DNA of 64,000 nucleotides from Jiella avicenniae. GTDB taxonomy: Bacteria > Pseudomonadota > Alphaproteobacteria > Rhizobiales > Rhizobiaceae. This document shows positions 45,510 through 55,296 of this stretch, in pieces (position 1 is the first letter of the stretch; each line of letters begins with the position of its first letter). The notes beneath the pieces are model-generated. The model worked only from the letters and a program-made list of their open reading frames with translations. It did no database searches and had not been told where the DNA came from. The position numbers and the translations under genes are program-made. The stretch spans positions 62,001 to 126,000 of the forward strand of contig NZ_JAJUWU010000008.1 in the NCBI RefSeq assembly GCF_021390325.1, given 5' to 3'.

Positions 45510-45812
45510 ATGCGTGCGCTCATCTTCTCGCCCGAAGCGACAGAGCATTTGGGCACGATCGAAAGTTATATTACATCTCGAAGTTCAGTGGAGACGGCGG
45601 CGAATTTCGTAAACTCGATCATCGCGTATTGCGAAGGGCTGCCGCAGTTTCCCGAGCGTGGAAGAGCGAGAAACGATCTTCGGCCGGGCCTGCGCCTGGT
45701 CGGGTTTCGTCGACGGGTGACGATCGCCTTCTCGGTCGATCCGGAGATGGTCATCATCCTCGGTGTCTACTGGGGTGGCCGCGATGTCGAATATTGGCTC
45801 GGCGACCGTTAG
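45510..45812 (+). CDS. parE: ParE/RelE-family toxin
   Basis: A 100-residue protein of the ParE/RelE fold: LIFSPEATEHLGTIESYITSRSS, then NSIIAYCEGLPQFPERGRARNDLRPGLRLVGFRRRVTIAFSVDPEMVIILGVYWGGRDVEYWL. ParE toxins inhibit gyrase; RelE toxins cut mRNA at the ribosome. The residue pattern and the ParD partner favour the ParE side. The gene follows parD by six bases. Confidence 0.85.
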   Translation: MRALIFSPEATEHLGTIESYITSRSSVETAANFVNSIIAYCEGLPQFPERGRARNDLRPGLRLVGFRRRVTIAFSVDPEMVIILGVYWGGRDVEYWLGDR

Positions 45813-45837
45813 GTCGAAGCCGTCGACCCGTCTCCGA

Positions 45838-46893
45838 TCACGGAAACAGCGGCAGCTGCTCGATGCCCGTGGTCTCCTCGATCCCATAGGCGACGTTGAA
45901 GTTCTGCACCGCCTGGCCGGCGGAGCCCTTCACCAGATTGTCCAGCGTCGAGATGACGATCGCCCGGCCGGGGATGCGGTCGGGGATGACGTTGACGACG
46001 ACGTAGTTCGAGCCGCGCACCATCTGGGTCTGGGGCAGGACGCCCTCTTCGGCGACGGTGACGAAAGGCTCGTCCCGATAAGTCTCGACGAGCTGGTCGC
46101 GGAGATCCTCGGCCGTCGTCTCGGCGGCGAGCTTGACGTAGCTGGTGCACAGCTCTCCCCGGCTCATCGGGATGAGATGCGGGGTGAAGTTGACCCGCAG
46201 GTCGGCGATGCCGGCGGCAAGGCCCACCTCCTGCTCGATCTCCGCCATGTGCCGGTGCTTGCCGACGGAATAGGGCGAGAGGCCCTCGCCGGCCTCGCAG
46301 AACAGCGTGTTCTCCTTCAGCCCGCGGCCGGCGCCGGAAACGCCCGACTTCGCGTCGATGACGATGTCGGAGGCATCGATCAGCCGGGCCCGCGCCAGCG
46401 GGATCAGCGACAGGAGCACCGCCGTCGGATAGCAGCCCGGGCAGGCGATCAGCCGGGCATCGCGGATTTCGTCGCGATAGACCTCGGTGAGGCCGTAGAC
46501 GGCCTCCGGCTGGATGTCGGTCGCGCTATGTTCGACATTGTACCATTCCTGATAGACCGCCGGATCGCGCAGGCGGAAATCCGCCGACATGTCGATGATC
46601 TTCACGTTCGGGTGGCTGGCGAAGATCTCGCGGGTGATCGTGTGGGTGGTGCCGTGCGGCAGGCCGCAGAAGACCGCGTCGACGGAGCCCCAGTCGGCTT
46701 CCTCGACGGTGACGAGATCGGGCAGATCGACATGGGCGAAATGCTTGAAGACGGCCCGCATCGGCTTGCCGGCATGGCTGTTGGCGGTCAGCGCCGCGAT
46801 CTCCATGTTCGGGTGGCGCAGGGCGAGGCGCACCAGATCCGCGCCCGTATAGCCGCTGGCGCCGAGAACGCCGATCCTGATCTTGTCAGCCAT
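45838..46893 (-). CDS. argC: N-acetyl-gamma-glutamyl-phosphate reductase
   Basis: A 351-residue arginine biosynthesis enzyme (third step). The NADP loop is IGVLGASGYTGADLVRL, the catalytic Cys154 is in LIACPGCYPTAVLLSL, and KSGVSGAGRGLKENTLFCEAGEGLSPYSVGKHRHMAEIEQE is the conserved substrate region. MADKIRIGVLGASGYTG at 46893 was taken as the start; an ATG four codons upstream is possible. It lies just beyond the ParDE pair, converging with it. Confidence 0.96.
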   Translation of the reverse strand: MADKIRIGVLGASGYTGADLVRLALRHPNMEIAALTANSHAGKPMRAVFKHFAHVDLPDLVTVEEADWGSVDAVFCGLPHGTTHTITREIFASHPNVKIIDMSADFRLRDPAVYQEWYNVEHSATDIQPEAVYGLTEVYRDEIRDARLIACPGCYPTAVLLSLIPLARARLIDASDIVIDAKSGVSGAGRGLKENTLFCEAGEGLSPYSVGKHRHMAEIEQEVGLAAGIADLRVNFTPHLIPMSRGELCTSYVKLAAETTAEDLRDQLVETYRDEPFVTVAEEGVLPQTQMVRGSNYVVVNVIPDRIPGRAIVISTLDNLVKGSAGQAVQNFNVAYGIEETTGIEQLPLFP

Positions 46894-47050
46894 GTCCGTC
46901 TCCATGGTTTGGCGGACCTTCGCTTCCTCGTGAAGCGGCCGCCCGGCAGTCGAGGCGGGGTTTAAAGCATTTCCTCCCGGCGTCCAGTGGGGGCGCCCGA
47001 TGGCGAGGCCGAGAGGTCGCTTCGGCGAAGGCGGCCACAAATCTAATCGC

Positions 47051-47078
47051 TTGACTCACTGCCGGAAGCTCATAGAAC
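47051..47078 (+). promoter_or_regulatory. Candidate promoter of the imuA operon
   Basis: TTGACT at 47051-47056 and TAGAAC at 47073-47078, spaced by 16 bases. The -10 overlaps the SOS box, so LexA binding would block it. Confidence 0.45.
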
Positions 47079-47089
47079 AAAAGTGGAAC
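47075..47089. promoter_or_regulatory. LexA (SOS) box upstream of imuA
   Basis: GAACAAAAGTGGAAC fits exactly the alphaproteobacterial LexA operator GAAC-N7-GAAC (GTTC-N7-GTTC on the other strand). It precedes the imuA-imuB-dnaE2 genes, which are SOS-controlled in related bacteria. Confidence 0.85.
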
Positions 47090-47117
47090 AAAACACCGGT
47101 CCCGGAGTCCAGTCGAA

Positions 47118-47888
47118 GTGTCGTCCGCAGTTGCCCCCATGACTGCCATAGAGTCATTGCGCGCCCGGATCGAACGGATCGAGGGCGGCCGCCGGCGTGC
47201 GAAATCGGCACTTTCCTTCGGTCTCGAGGCGCTGGACGAGCGGCTGCCCGACAAAGGTCTGGCGCGCGGCGTCCTGCACGAAATCGCCGGCGGCGGCCGG
47301 ACGGCGGGCGACGGGCCGGCGGCGGCGCTGTTTGCCGCAGGGATCGCCGCGCGCACCAGGGGCAAGGTGCTGTGGTGCCTGTCGCGGCCGGATCTCTTCG
47401 CCCCGGCGCTCGCCCAGGTGGGGCTTCTGCCGGACCGAGTGATCTATGTCGAGGCGCGGGACGAGAAGACCGTCCTCGCCTGCATGGAGGAGGGGCTCGC
47501 CCATGGCGGCCCGGCGGTGGTCGTCGGCGAGGCGGCGCGCCTGTCGATGACCGCCTCGCGGCGTCTCAATCTGGCGGCCGAAAAGACCGGCGCCATCGCC
47601 CTTTGCCTGCGCCGCTGGTCGCGGCCGAACGATGCCGCCGAATTCGGCCGGCCGACGGCCGCCGCCACACGCTGGCGCATCTCCGCTCTGCCCGCCGCGC
47701 CCCTGCCGGTTCCCGGCGTCGGGCGGGCGCGCTGGCGGGTGGAACTCATCCGATCCCGTGGCGGCGAAACCGTCAATCTCGAACTGGAGGCCTGCGATGC
47801 GTCGGGTCGTCTCGCTTTTCCTTCCGACCTTTCCGACCGATCGGCTGCGCCGCCTGTGGAGCGGCCCCGCCGCCGGGCGAGCGCCTGA
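47118..47888 (+). CDS. imuA: ImuA, SOS mutagenesis protein
   Basis: A 256-residue RecA-like protein (counted from the GTG at 47118; from the ATG at 47139 it has 249). SLRARIERIEGGRRRAKSALSFGLEALDERLPDKGLARGVLHEIAG is the ImuA N terminus, followed by the RecA-fold strands RGKVLWCLSRPDLFAPALAQVGL and HGGPAVVVGEAARLSMTASRRLNLAAEKTGA. ImuA works with ImuB and DnaE2 in translesion synthesis after DNA damage. GGAG at 47104-47107 suits the GTG better; the ATG lacks a site. It overlaps imuB by 92 bases in a different frame. Confidence 0.9.
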   Translation: MSSAVAPMTAIESLRARIERIEGGRRRAKSALSFGLEALDERLPDKGLARGVLHEIAGGGRTAGDGPAAALFAAGIAARTRGKVLWCLSRPDLFAPALAQVGLLPDRVIYVEARDEKTVLACMEEGLAHGGPAVVVGEAARLSMTASRRLNLAAEKTGAIALCLRRWSRPNDAAEFGRPTAAATRWRISALPAAPLPVPGVGRARWRVELIRSRGGETVNLELEACDASGRLAFPSDLSDRSAAPPVERPRRRASA

Positions 47889-49344
47889 GAACGGGGCGAC
47901 CGTCGACCTGCCGCTGGTTCTCCTCGGGCGGGAAAAGAACCGCCGCGTGGTGGTTGCGGCCGACGGCCTCGCGCGGGGGCAGGGGCTGCGCGTCGGCATG
48001 GCGGCTGCCAGAGCGACGGCCGCGGTCGCAGAGCTCGACGTCGAGGAGCACGATCCGGCGGCCGATGCCGAGGCGCTGGAAAGGCTGGCTCTGTGGGTGC
48101 TGGAGCGCTTTTCGCCGATCGTCGCCGTCGACGGGACGGACGGCATCGTCGTCGATTCCAAAGGCGCCGACCATCTCCACGGCGGCGAGGCGGCGATGCT
48201 GAAGAGCCTCGTCGGGCGATTCGCGGTGGCCGGCATCTCGGCCCGCGCCGCCGTCGCCGATACGTGGGGCGCCGCCCATGCGCTGGCCCGCCATGGCGCC
48301 GAGCCCGTCTTCGTCGCGCCGCCCAAGCATGGGGCCGCGATCCTGAAGCCCTTGCCGGTCGAGGCGCTGCGGCTGTCTTCCGAAACGTCGGAGGCCCTGC
48401 GCGATCTCGGCTTTTCCACCATCGGCGATCTTTCGAACACGCCGCGCGCGCCGCTGGCGCTCCGCTTCGGCGAGGCGCTGACCCGCCGGATCGATCAGGC
48501 GGTCGGCCGGCGCTCCGAACCGATCGAGCCGCTGCGCCCGGCCGAAAGCATCGTCGCCAGCCGCAACTTCGCCGAGCCGATCGGCGCGGCCGAAACGATC
48601 GCCCGCCATCTCGGCAAGCTGGTGGTGACGCTCTGCGCCGAACTCGAGGAAAAAGGCCTCGGCGTGCGCCGGCTCGATCTCCTCTGCCGCCGGGTGGACG
48701 ATCGCATCGAGGCGGTGCGGGTTTCGACGGCGCGGCCGGTGCGCGACGTCGGCCGGCTCACCCGGCTTCTCTGCGACAGGATCGAGACGATTGCGCCGGG
48801 TTTCGGCATCGAGAAAATGACGCTCGTCGCCACCCTGGCCGAGCCCCTGGCGCCGACCCAGAAGCTCGCATCCCTGACCGACGAGATCCTGCCCGACGTT
48901 GCGAGCCTGGTCGACGTGATCGCCAACCGGGTGGGCGAGGAGCGGCTCTACCGTCTGGCGCCGGTCGAAAGCGACGTGCCGGAGCGCTCGGTGCGGCGCA
49001 TTCCGCCGCTCGCCCCGGAGACCGGCGAAAGCTGGCGGCGCGACTGGCCGCGGCCTGCCCGGCTGCTGAGGCGGCCCGAGCCGATCGAGACCCTGGCGCT
49101 TCTGCCCGATCATCCGCCGGCCTCCTTCACCTGGCGGGGCGTCCGCCGCCGGGTGCGCGCCGCCGACGGTCCGGAGCGGATCTTCGGCGAATGGTGGAAG
49201 CGCGATGAGGAGCTCTCCGCCGTCCGCGACTATTTCCAGGTCGAGGCGGAGGACGGCGAGCGCTTCTGGATCTTCCGGTCGGGCGACGGCGAAGCGATGG
49301 AGACCGGCTCGCAGCGCTGGTTCCTCCACGGTCTGTTCGGATGA
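47797..49344 (+). CDS. imuB: ImuB, Y-family polymerase-like scaffold
   Basis: A 515-residue Y-family polymerase homologue. [18 protein letters not shown] replaces the usual acidic metal site (D-x-D-x-F), and [23 protein letters not shown] stands where active enzymes have S-I-D-E, so it should be catalytically dead, as known for ImuB. It tethers DnaE2 to the sliding clamp; PTQKLASL near residue 350 lies where the clamp-binding motif is expected, a tentative call. GGAGG sits before the ATG at 47797. The start lies within imuA; the stop overlaps dnaE2 by four bases. Confidence 0.93.
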   Translation: MRRVVSLFLPTFPTDRLRRLWSGPAAGRAPENGATVDLPLVLLGREKNRRVVVAADGLARGQGLRVGMAAARATAAVAELDVEEHDPAADAEALERLALWVLERFSPIVAVDGTDGIVVDSKGADHLHGGEAAMLKSLVGRFAVAGISARAAVADTWGAAHALARHGAEPVFVAPPKHGAAILKPLPVEALRLSSETSEALRDLGFSTIGDLSNTPRAPLALRFGEALTRRIDQAVGRRSEPIEPLRPAESIVASRNFAEPIGAAETIARHLGKLVVTLCAELEEKGLGVRRLDLLCRRVDDRIEAVRVSTARPVRDVGRLTRLLCDRIETIAPGFGIEKMTLVATLAEPLAPTQKLASLTDEILPDVASLVDVIANRVGEERLYRLAPVESDVPERSVRRIPPLAPETGESWRRDWPRPARLLRRPEPIETLALLPDHPPASFTWRGVRRRVRAADGPERIFGEWWKRDEELSAVRDYFQVEAEDGERFWIFRSGDGEAMETGSQRWFLHGLFG

Positions 49345-52300
49345 GCGGCGCGGTCCGCACGCTGCGTGGTCCCAAGGCCGGTCCGGCCTATGCGGAATTG
49401 CAGGTCACGACGAATTTCAGCTTCCTGCGCGGCGCCTCCTCGGCGGAGGAACTCTTCGCCACGGCGGCGCTGATGGGCCTCGACGCGCTCGCCGTCGCCG
49501 ACCGCAATTCGCTCGCCGGCATGGTGCGAGCCCACGAGGCGGCCAAGGCGACCGGCGTCAGGCTCATCGTCGGTTGCCGGCTGGATCTTTCAGGCAGCCT
49601 GCCGGTTCTCGTCTATCCGACGAATCTTCCGGCCTATTCCCGCCTCTGCCGCCTCCTGTCTCGCGGCAAGAGCAGGGCCGGCAAGGGCAAGTGCGATCTC
49701 GAATGGGCTGATCTCGAAGAGCATCGGGAGGGGCTGATCGCCGTGCTCCTTCCGGGCCCTGCCGATGCGGACTGCGCCCGTCAGGCCGAGAGGCTCGCCG
49801 CCACCTTCGCAGACCGGGCCTATCTGGCGCTCACTCTCTTCCGCCGCCCCGGCGACCGGCTGCGGCTCGAGGCCCTGTCGGATCTCGCGGCAAGGGCGGG
49901 CGTGGCGACGGTCGTCACCAACGACGTCCTGTTTCACGAACCCGGCCGGCGCATCCTGCAGGACGTCGTCACCGCGATCCGCCACAACGTCACCATCGAC
50001 CAATTGGGCTTTCGCCGCGAGCGCCATGCCGACCGGCATCTGAAACCGCCGCAGGAGATGCACCGGCTGTTTTCGCGATACCCGGACGCTCTGGCGCGCA
50101 CGATCGAGATCGCGGAACGCTGCCGCTTCTCCATGGACGAGATCGCCTACCAGTATCCAGAAGAGCGGGACGATCCGGCGCTCACCCCGCAACAGACGCT
50201 GGAGCGGCTGACATGGGAGGGCGCGGCGCAGCGCTATCCGGACGGATTGCCGGACAAGGTGCGGGCGAGCCTTGCCCACGAACTCGCACTGATCGGCCGG
50301 CTGAACTACGCTCCCTATTTCCTGACGGTGAATTCCATCGTCCGTTTCGCCCGGTCCGAAGACATCCTGTGCCAGGGCCGCGGCTCGGCGGCGAACTCGG
50401 CGGTCTGCTACGTCCTCGGCATCACCGCCATCGATCCGGTCCGCTCCGATCTCCTGTTCGAGCGCTTCGTCTCGGAAGAGCGCCGAGAGCCGCCGGACAT
50501 CGACGTCGATTTCGAGCACGAGCGGCGCGAGATCGTCATTCAGTGGATCTTCGACACCTATGGCCGCGACCGCGCGGCGCTGTGTTCGACGGTCATCCGC
50601 TACCGCACCAAGGGGGCGCTGCGCGACGTCGGCAAGGCCCTCGGCCTGCCTGAAGATCTGATCGCCCAGGTCTCCGGCCAGGTCTGGGGCTGGTCGGAGG
50701 GGCCGGTCGATCCGGAGCATCTGAAGGAACTGAACCTCAACCTGTCGGACCGGCGGCTGCGGATGACGCTGGAGCTTGCCGGCCAGCTGCGGGGCTTTCC
50801 GCGCCATCTCTCCCAGCATCCGGGCGGCTTCGTCCTCACCAACCAGCGGCTCGACGACCTCGTGCCGATCGAGCCGGCGGCGATGGACGACCGGCAGGTG
50901 ATCGAATGGGACAAGGACGACATCGACAGCCTGAAATTCATGAAGGTCGACGTGTTGGCGCTGGGCATGCTGTCCTGCATGAAGCGCGGCCTGGATCTCC
51001 TGAAAGCGCACAAGCAGATCGACTACGACCTGGCGACGATTCCGGCCGAAGACCAGAAGACCTATGCGATGATCCGCAGGGCCGATACGCTCGGCACCTT
51101 CCAGATCGAATCGCGCGCCCAGATGTCGATGCTGCCGCGCCTGAAACCGAGAACCTATTACGACCTCGTCATTCAGGTGGCGATCGTGCGGCCCGGCCCG
51201 ATCCAGGGCGACATGGTGCATCCCTATCTGCGCCGCCGGGAGGGCAAGGAGAAGGTGAACTATCCCAAGCCCGAGCTGGAAAAGGTGCTCGGCAAGACCC
51301 TCGGCGTGCCGCTGTTTCAGGAGCAGGCGATGCGGGTCGCGATCGAATGCGCCGGCTTCACGCCGGGCGAGGCGGACCAGCTGCGCAAGTCCATGGCGAC
51401 CTTCAAGTTCACCGGCGGCGTCTCGGCCTTCCGCGACAAGCTCGTCGCCGGCATGATGAAGAACGGCTACGAGAAGGACTTCGCCGAGCGCACCTTCCGC
51501 CAGCTCGAAGGCTTCGGCTCCTACGGCTTTCCGGAAAGCCACGCCGCCTCCTTCGCCCTCGTCGCCTATGCCTCGTCCTGGCTGAAATGCTGGCACCCGG
51601 ACGTCTTCTGCGCGGCGCTCCTGAACGCCCAGCCGATGGGCTTCTACGCGCCCGCCCAGATCGTCCGCGACGCCAAAGACCACGGAGTCGGGATCCGGCC
51701 CGTCTCGGTGAACCACTCCCGCTGGGACTGTACGCTGGAGCATGAGGAGGATGCCCCGCACGGCGGTTCGGACGACCGCGCGAGCGAGGATCGAGGACGC
51801 CCGCCGGAAGACGGAAGCTGCGATCGCCATCTCCCCGTCAGGCTCGGCCTGCGCATGGTCAAGGGCCTCGCCAACCGGGACGCCGCGGCGATCGTCGCCG
51901 CCCGGGGCGAGACGCCGTTCGCGTCGGTGGAAGATCTCTGGCGCCGGGCGGGCGTGCCGGTCGCCGCGCTGGCGCGGCTCGCCGAGGCGGACGCCTTCGA
52001 GGCCGCGCTGGGGCTGTCGCGGCGCGAGGCGCTCTGGGCGATCAGGGCGCTGAGAGACGAGCCGCTGCCGCTGTTCGCCGCTGCCGGCAAGGCGGCTGCA
52101 CGACAGGCGGAGGAGGGGGAGGGGGCGACATTGCCGGAGACGGTATCAGCCGCGGCAACGACGCCCGAACTGATCGAGCCGGAGGTGACGCTTCGCAAGA
52201 TGGCGGCGGGCGGCGAGGTGGTCGGCGACTATCGCCATGTCGGCCTGTCGCTCCGCGCCCACCCGGTGTCGTTCCTGAGGCCGGACCTGTCGAAGCGCCG

Positions 52301-52769
52301 CATCGTCCCTTGTGCCATGGCGATGGCGAGCCGCGACGGACGCTGGCTGGAGGCGGCGGGCCTCGTCCTTGTGCGTCAGCGGCCCGGCAGCGCCAAGGGC
52401 GTCATGTTCATCACCATGGAGGACGAGAGCGGCATCGCCAATCTCGTCGTTTGGCCGAAGACCTTCGAGAAATTCCGCCGCATCGTGCTGACGGCGTCGA
52501 TGCTGGCCGCCCATGGCCGCATCCAGCGCGAAGGCGAGGTGGTGCATCTCGTCGTTCACAGGCTGACGGATCTGTCTGCCGCTCTGGCCGGCATCGGCGA
52601 GCGGGAGGCGCCGTTTCCGCTGCCGCACGGCCGTGGCGACGAGTTCCACCACGGCCCGCCGTCGCCCGATCCGCGCGACCAGCCGCCGCGCGCCATGCGC
52701 ACGCGGGACATCTACATCCCGGACCTCCACCTCGACACGATCAAGGTGAAGGCGCGGAATTTCCGGTAG
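49341..52769 (+). CDS. dnaE2: Error-prone DNA polymerase DnaE2
   Basis: A 1142-residue C-family polymerase. The PHP domain starts [23 protein letters not shown]. The catalytic motifs [17 protein letters not shown] and [17 protein letters not shown] are intact, the finger and thumb follow with [21 protein letters not shown] and [29 protein letters not shown], and an OB-fold near the C terminus reads [27 protein letters not shown]. It carries out translesion synthesis with ImuA and ImuB. It is the last gene of the SOS-regulated operon, overlapping imuB by four bases. Confidence 0.96.
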   Translation: MSGAVRTLRGPKAGPAYAELQVTTNFSFLRGASSAEELFATAALMGLDALAVADRNSLAGMVRAHEAAKATGVRLIVGCRLDLSGSLPVLVYPTNLPAYSRLCRLLSRGKSRAGKGKCDLEWADLEEHREGLIAVLLPGPADADCARQAERLAATFADRAYLALTLFRRPGDRLRLEALSDLAARAGVATVVTNDVLFHEPGRRILQDVVTAIRHNVTIDQLGFRRERHADRHLKPPQEMHRLFSRYPDALARTIEIAERCRFSMDEIAYQYPEERDDPALTPQQTLERLTWEGAAQRYPDGLPDKVRASLAHELALIGRLNYAPYFLTVNSIVRFARSEDILCQGRGSAANSAVCYVLGITAIDPVRSDLLFERFVSEERREPPDIDVDFEHERREIVIQWIFDTYGRDRAALCSTVIRYRTKGALRDVGKALGLPEDLIAQVSGQVWGWSEGPVDPEHLKELNLNLSDRRLRMTLELAGQLRGFPRHLSQHPGGFVLTNQRLDDLVPIEPAAMDDRQVIEWDKDDIDSLKFMKVDVLALGMLSCMKRGLDLLKAHKQIDYDLATIPAEDQKTYAMIRRADTLGTFQIESRAQMSMLPRLKPRTYYDLVIQVAIVRPGPIQGDMVHPYLRRREGKEKVNYPKPELEKVLGKTLGVPLFQEQAMRVAIECAGFTPGEADQLRKSMATFKFTGGVSAFRDKLVAGMMKNGYEKDFAERTFRQLEGFGSYGFPESHAASFALVAYASSWLKCWHPDVFCAALLNAQPMGFYAPAQIVRDAKDHGVGIRPVSVNHSRWDCTLEHEEDAPHGGSDDRASEDRGRPPEDGSCDRHLPVRLGLRMVKGLANRDAAAIVAARGETPFASVEDLWRRAGVPVAALARLAEADAFEAALGLSRREALWAIRALRDEPLPLFAAAGKAAARQAEEGEGATLPETVSAAATTPELIEPEVTLRKMAAGGEVVGDYRHVGLSLRAHPVSFLRPDLSKRRIVPCAMAMASRDGRWLEAAGLVLVRQRPGSAKGVMFITMEDESGIANLVVWPKTFEKFRRIVLTASMLAAHGRIQREGEVVHLVVHRLTDLSAALAGIGEREAPFPLPHGRGDEFHHGPPSPDPRDQPPRAMRTRDIYIPDLHLDTIKVKARNFR

Positions 52770-52838
52770 GCGGCGCATGGATCCCGCCGCGCCCGAACGC
52801 CTCGCTGCCGAGCGAGGCCGGGTCACACCCGGACGCGA

Positions 52839-53978
52839 TCAGCCCGCGAGTGCGCCGGCCAGCGCCTCGACGATGCGGTCCTGCGTCTCCTCGCCGAGAT
52901 AGGCGTGCATCGGCAGGCTGACGACGTCGCGCGAGAGCGCGTCGGAGACCTTCAGCTCGCCCCCCTCGACCGGGAAATGCTGATAGGCCGTCTGGCGGTG
53001 CAGGGGCTTGGGATAATAGATCGCCGTCGGCACGCCCGCCTCGCGCAGCTTCGCCTGCACGGCGCCCCGGTCGGCGCCTTCCGGCAGTCGCACCGTGTAT
53101 TGGGCCCAGCTCGACACCGCGTCGCGCAGAAGCTTTTGCGGCGTCGCGACGTTCGAGAGCTTCTGGCTGTAGCGCGCCGCGATCTTGCCGCGGGCTTCGA
53201 TCTCGTCCGGGAAGATCGCCAGCTTTTCCAGGAGGATCGCCGCCTGGAGCGTGTCCATGCGGCCGTTCATGCCGATGCGGATGTTGTCGTATTTGTCTTC
53301 GAGGTTCTGGCCGTGGACGCGCAGCGAGGTCATGATCGCCGCCAGATCTCCGTCGTTCGTCTGCACGGCGCCGCCGTCGCCGTAGCAGCCGAGGGGCTTG
53401 GCCGGAAAGAAACTGGTCGCGACGACGTCCGCCCAGGCGCTCGCCTGCCGGCCGTCGATCGTGCCGCCATAGCCCTGCGCGGCATCGGCGATCAGCTTCA
53501 GCCCGTTCGCATCGGCGATCTTGCGGATCGCCGGATAGTCGGCCGGCTGGCCGAACAGGTCGACGGCGATGATCACCCGCGGCCTCAGCTTGCCGGCCGC
53601 CTTCACCTCGGCGATCGCCGCTTCCAGGCTTTCGGGGTCCATGTTGAAGGTCGCCGCGTCGACGTCGACGAAATAGGGGACGGCGCCGAGCCAGGCGACG
53701 ACTTCGGCCGTCGCCGCGAAGGTGAAGCTCGGGCAGAAGACGGCATCGCCCGGCCGGATGTCCCAGGCCATCAGCGGCAGCGCCAGCGCGTCCGTGCCCG
53801 ACGCGCAGGAGAGCGTGTGCTCCATGCCGACGAAGCTCGACAGGGCAGATTCCAGCTCGCGGATCTCCGGTCCCATGATGAAGGCGCCGTGGTCGAGCAC
53901 GGCGGCGATGCGGCGGTCCACCTTGTCGCGGATCCGGTCGCGCTGGGTCTGAAGATCGATGAAGGGAATGGGCTGCAT
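52839..53978 (-). CDS. DegT/DnrJ-type sugar aminotransferase
   Basis: A 379-residue PLP aminotransferase acting on nucleotide sugars. The PLP lysine is Lys194 in FFPAKPLGCYGDGG, with SGTDALALPLMAWDIRPGDAVFCPSFTFAATAEVV and DAAQGYGGTIDGR as further cofactor contacts. It resembles WbpE-type enzymes that aminate the 3-keto group of a UDP-uronate. That would suit the WbpA-like dehydrogenase 14 kb away, but no WbpB/WbpD genes are in the window, so this link is inference. It is convergent with dnaE2. Confidence 0.9.
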   Translation of the reverse strand: MQPIPFIDLQTQRDRIRDKVDRRIAAVLDHGAFIMGPEIRELESALSSFVGMEHTLSCASGTDALALPLMAWDIRPGDAVFCPSFTFAATAEVVAWLGAVPYFVDVDAATFNMDPESLEAAIAEVKAAGKLRPRVIIAVDLFGQPADYPAIRKIADANGLKLIADAAQGYGGTIDGRQASAWADVVATSFFPAKPLGCYGDGGAVQTNDGDLAAIMTSLRVHGQNLEDKYDNIRIGMNGRMDTLQAAILLEKLAIFPDEIEARGKIAARYSQKLSNVATPQKLLRDAVSSWAQYTVRLPEGADRGAVQAKLREAGVPTAIYYPKPLHRQTAYQHFPVEGGELKVSDALSRDVVSLPMHAYLGEETQDRIVEALAGALAG

Positions 53979-54148
53979 GCTGGTGGCCTTTGCGGACGAT
54001 GCGAATCGCTGAAAGAGCGGGCTATGGGCGGAGTTGAGCGAAAATGCGCCGCTGCGCCACTCAACTTTGGTGACGGCGGCTTAACGTGGTGATCGCCGAA
54101 GGCGCGACGCTGCGACCGAGGCCGGGTGAGGAAGCCGATCCCGCAGCC

Positions 54149-55111
54149 TCAACCGGCCTTCTTCTCCGCCAGAATGCCGAGCACGTACATCGCCACCGTC
54201 GAGCCGGCGATCGCCGTGACGTCGGCATGGTCGTAGGGCGGCGAAACCTCGACCACGTCCGCGCCGACGAATTGCAGGTTCTTCAGGTGGCGCAGCACCG
54301 CGAGCATCCTGGCGCTGGACGGGCCGCCGGCAACGGGCGTGCCGGTGCCGGGGGCAAACGCGGCGTCGAGACAGTCGATGTCGAAGGTCAGATAGACATT
54401 GGTGCCGCCGGTGCGCTCGTAGATCCTCGCGGCGATCTCGGCGCTCGTCATCTCCTCGACCGCTTCGCCGCCGAGGATCTCGATTCCGCAGGTCTCCGGC
54501 GCATGGGTGCGGATGCCGAGCTGGATGGAGGTCGCCGGATCGATCAGCCCGTCCGCTACCGCCTGTTTGACGAAGGAGCCGTGATCGACCCGCGCGGAAC
54601 CGTCCGCCGCCACGGCGACGGGCCAGGTGTCCTGATGGGCGTCGAACTGGACGAGCGACAGCTTGCCATGCCGCTCGGCATGGGCCTGCAGCAGCGGATA
54701 GGTGATCGAATGGTCGCCGCCGAGGGTCAGGAGAAATCCGGTCTTCGCAAGGAGGTCGGCGGCTTCGGCGCGGATCTTCGCATGGGCGGTTTCCGGCAGG
54801 CGATAGTCGAGCAGGCAGTCGCCATAGTCGACGACGGCGAGGGCCGCGAAGAGATCGCGGTCGAAGGGATATTGCGGATCGTTGTCGAAGATCACCGATG
54901 CCCGGCGCAGGGCCTGCGGCCCGAAGCGTGCTCCCGGGCGGTTGGAGACGGCGCTGTCGAAGGGAACGCCCCAGACGGCGACGTCCGTTCCCGCGACGTC
55001 CTTGGAAAAGCGCCGTCGCATGAAGGAGAGGGCGCCGGCATAGGTCGGGTCGGCGGCCGCGCCGAGGCTTTCGGTGGCCGTGAAGGCATGATCGATGGAT
55101 TTGCCGGACAT
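54149..55111 (-). CDS. speB: Agmatinase / ureohydrolase
   Basis: A 320-residue ureohydrolase. The dimanganese ligands are visible: LLTLGGDHSITYPL (His), VQFDAHQDTW (Asp, His, Asp) and LTFDIDCLDAAFAPGTGTPVAGG (Asp, Asp), with EVSPPYDHADVTA close behind. This fits agmatinase (agmatine to putrescine and urea), though guanidinobutyrase or another guanidino hydrolase is possible. AGGGAAG precedes the ATG at 55111; the open upstream part is not family-like. Confidence 0.88.
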   Translation of the reverse strand: MSGKSIDHAFTATESLGAAADPTYAGALSFMRRRFSKDVAGTDVAVWGVPFDSAVSNRPGARFGPQALRRASVIFDNDPQYPFDRDLFAALAVVDYGDCLLDYRLPETAHAKIRAEAADLLAKTGFLLTLGGDHSITYPLLQAHAERHGKLSLVQFDAHQDTWPVAVAADGSARVDHGSFVKQAVADGLIDPATSIQLGIRTHAPETCGIEILGGEAVEEMTSAEIAARIYERTGGTNVYLTFDIDCLDAAFAPGTGTPVAGGPSSARMLAVLRHLKNLQFVGADVVEVSPPYDHADVTAIAGSTVAMYVLGILAEKKAG

Positions 55112-55264
55112 GTCTTCCCTCTCGCCAACTCTCTTCGGTGCCGCAGTTAGGGCGGGACGCGGAAAAGTCGGAAATGCCGCCGGCGAAATCATTGCGCGGA
55201 TCACTCAAACAGGTCGAAGCGCGCGCAGCGGCGAGGCTTGCGTCGCGGGCCGCGCCGGTCCACT

Positions 55265-55280
55265 TTGACGTAAACGTCAA
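55265..55280. promoter_or_regulatory. Perfect palindrome upstream of the SDR gene
   Basis: TTGACGT-AA-ACGTCAA is a perfect 7-bp inverted repeat with a 2-base centre, 17 bases before the ATG. It looks like an operator; by memory it resembles MerR-type LiuR sites of fatty-acid and branched-chain degradation genes. The regulator is not in the window. Confidence 0.6.
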
Positions 55281-55296
55281 TCGGAGGAGACGACTC

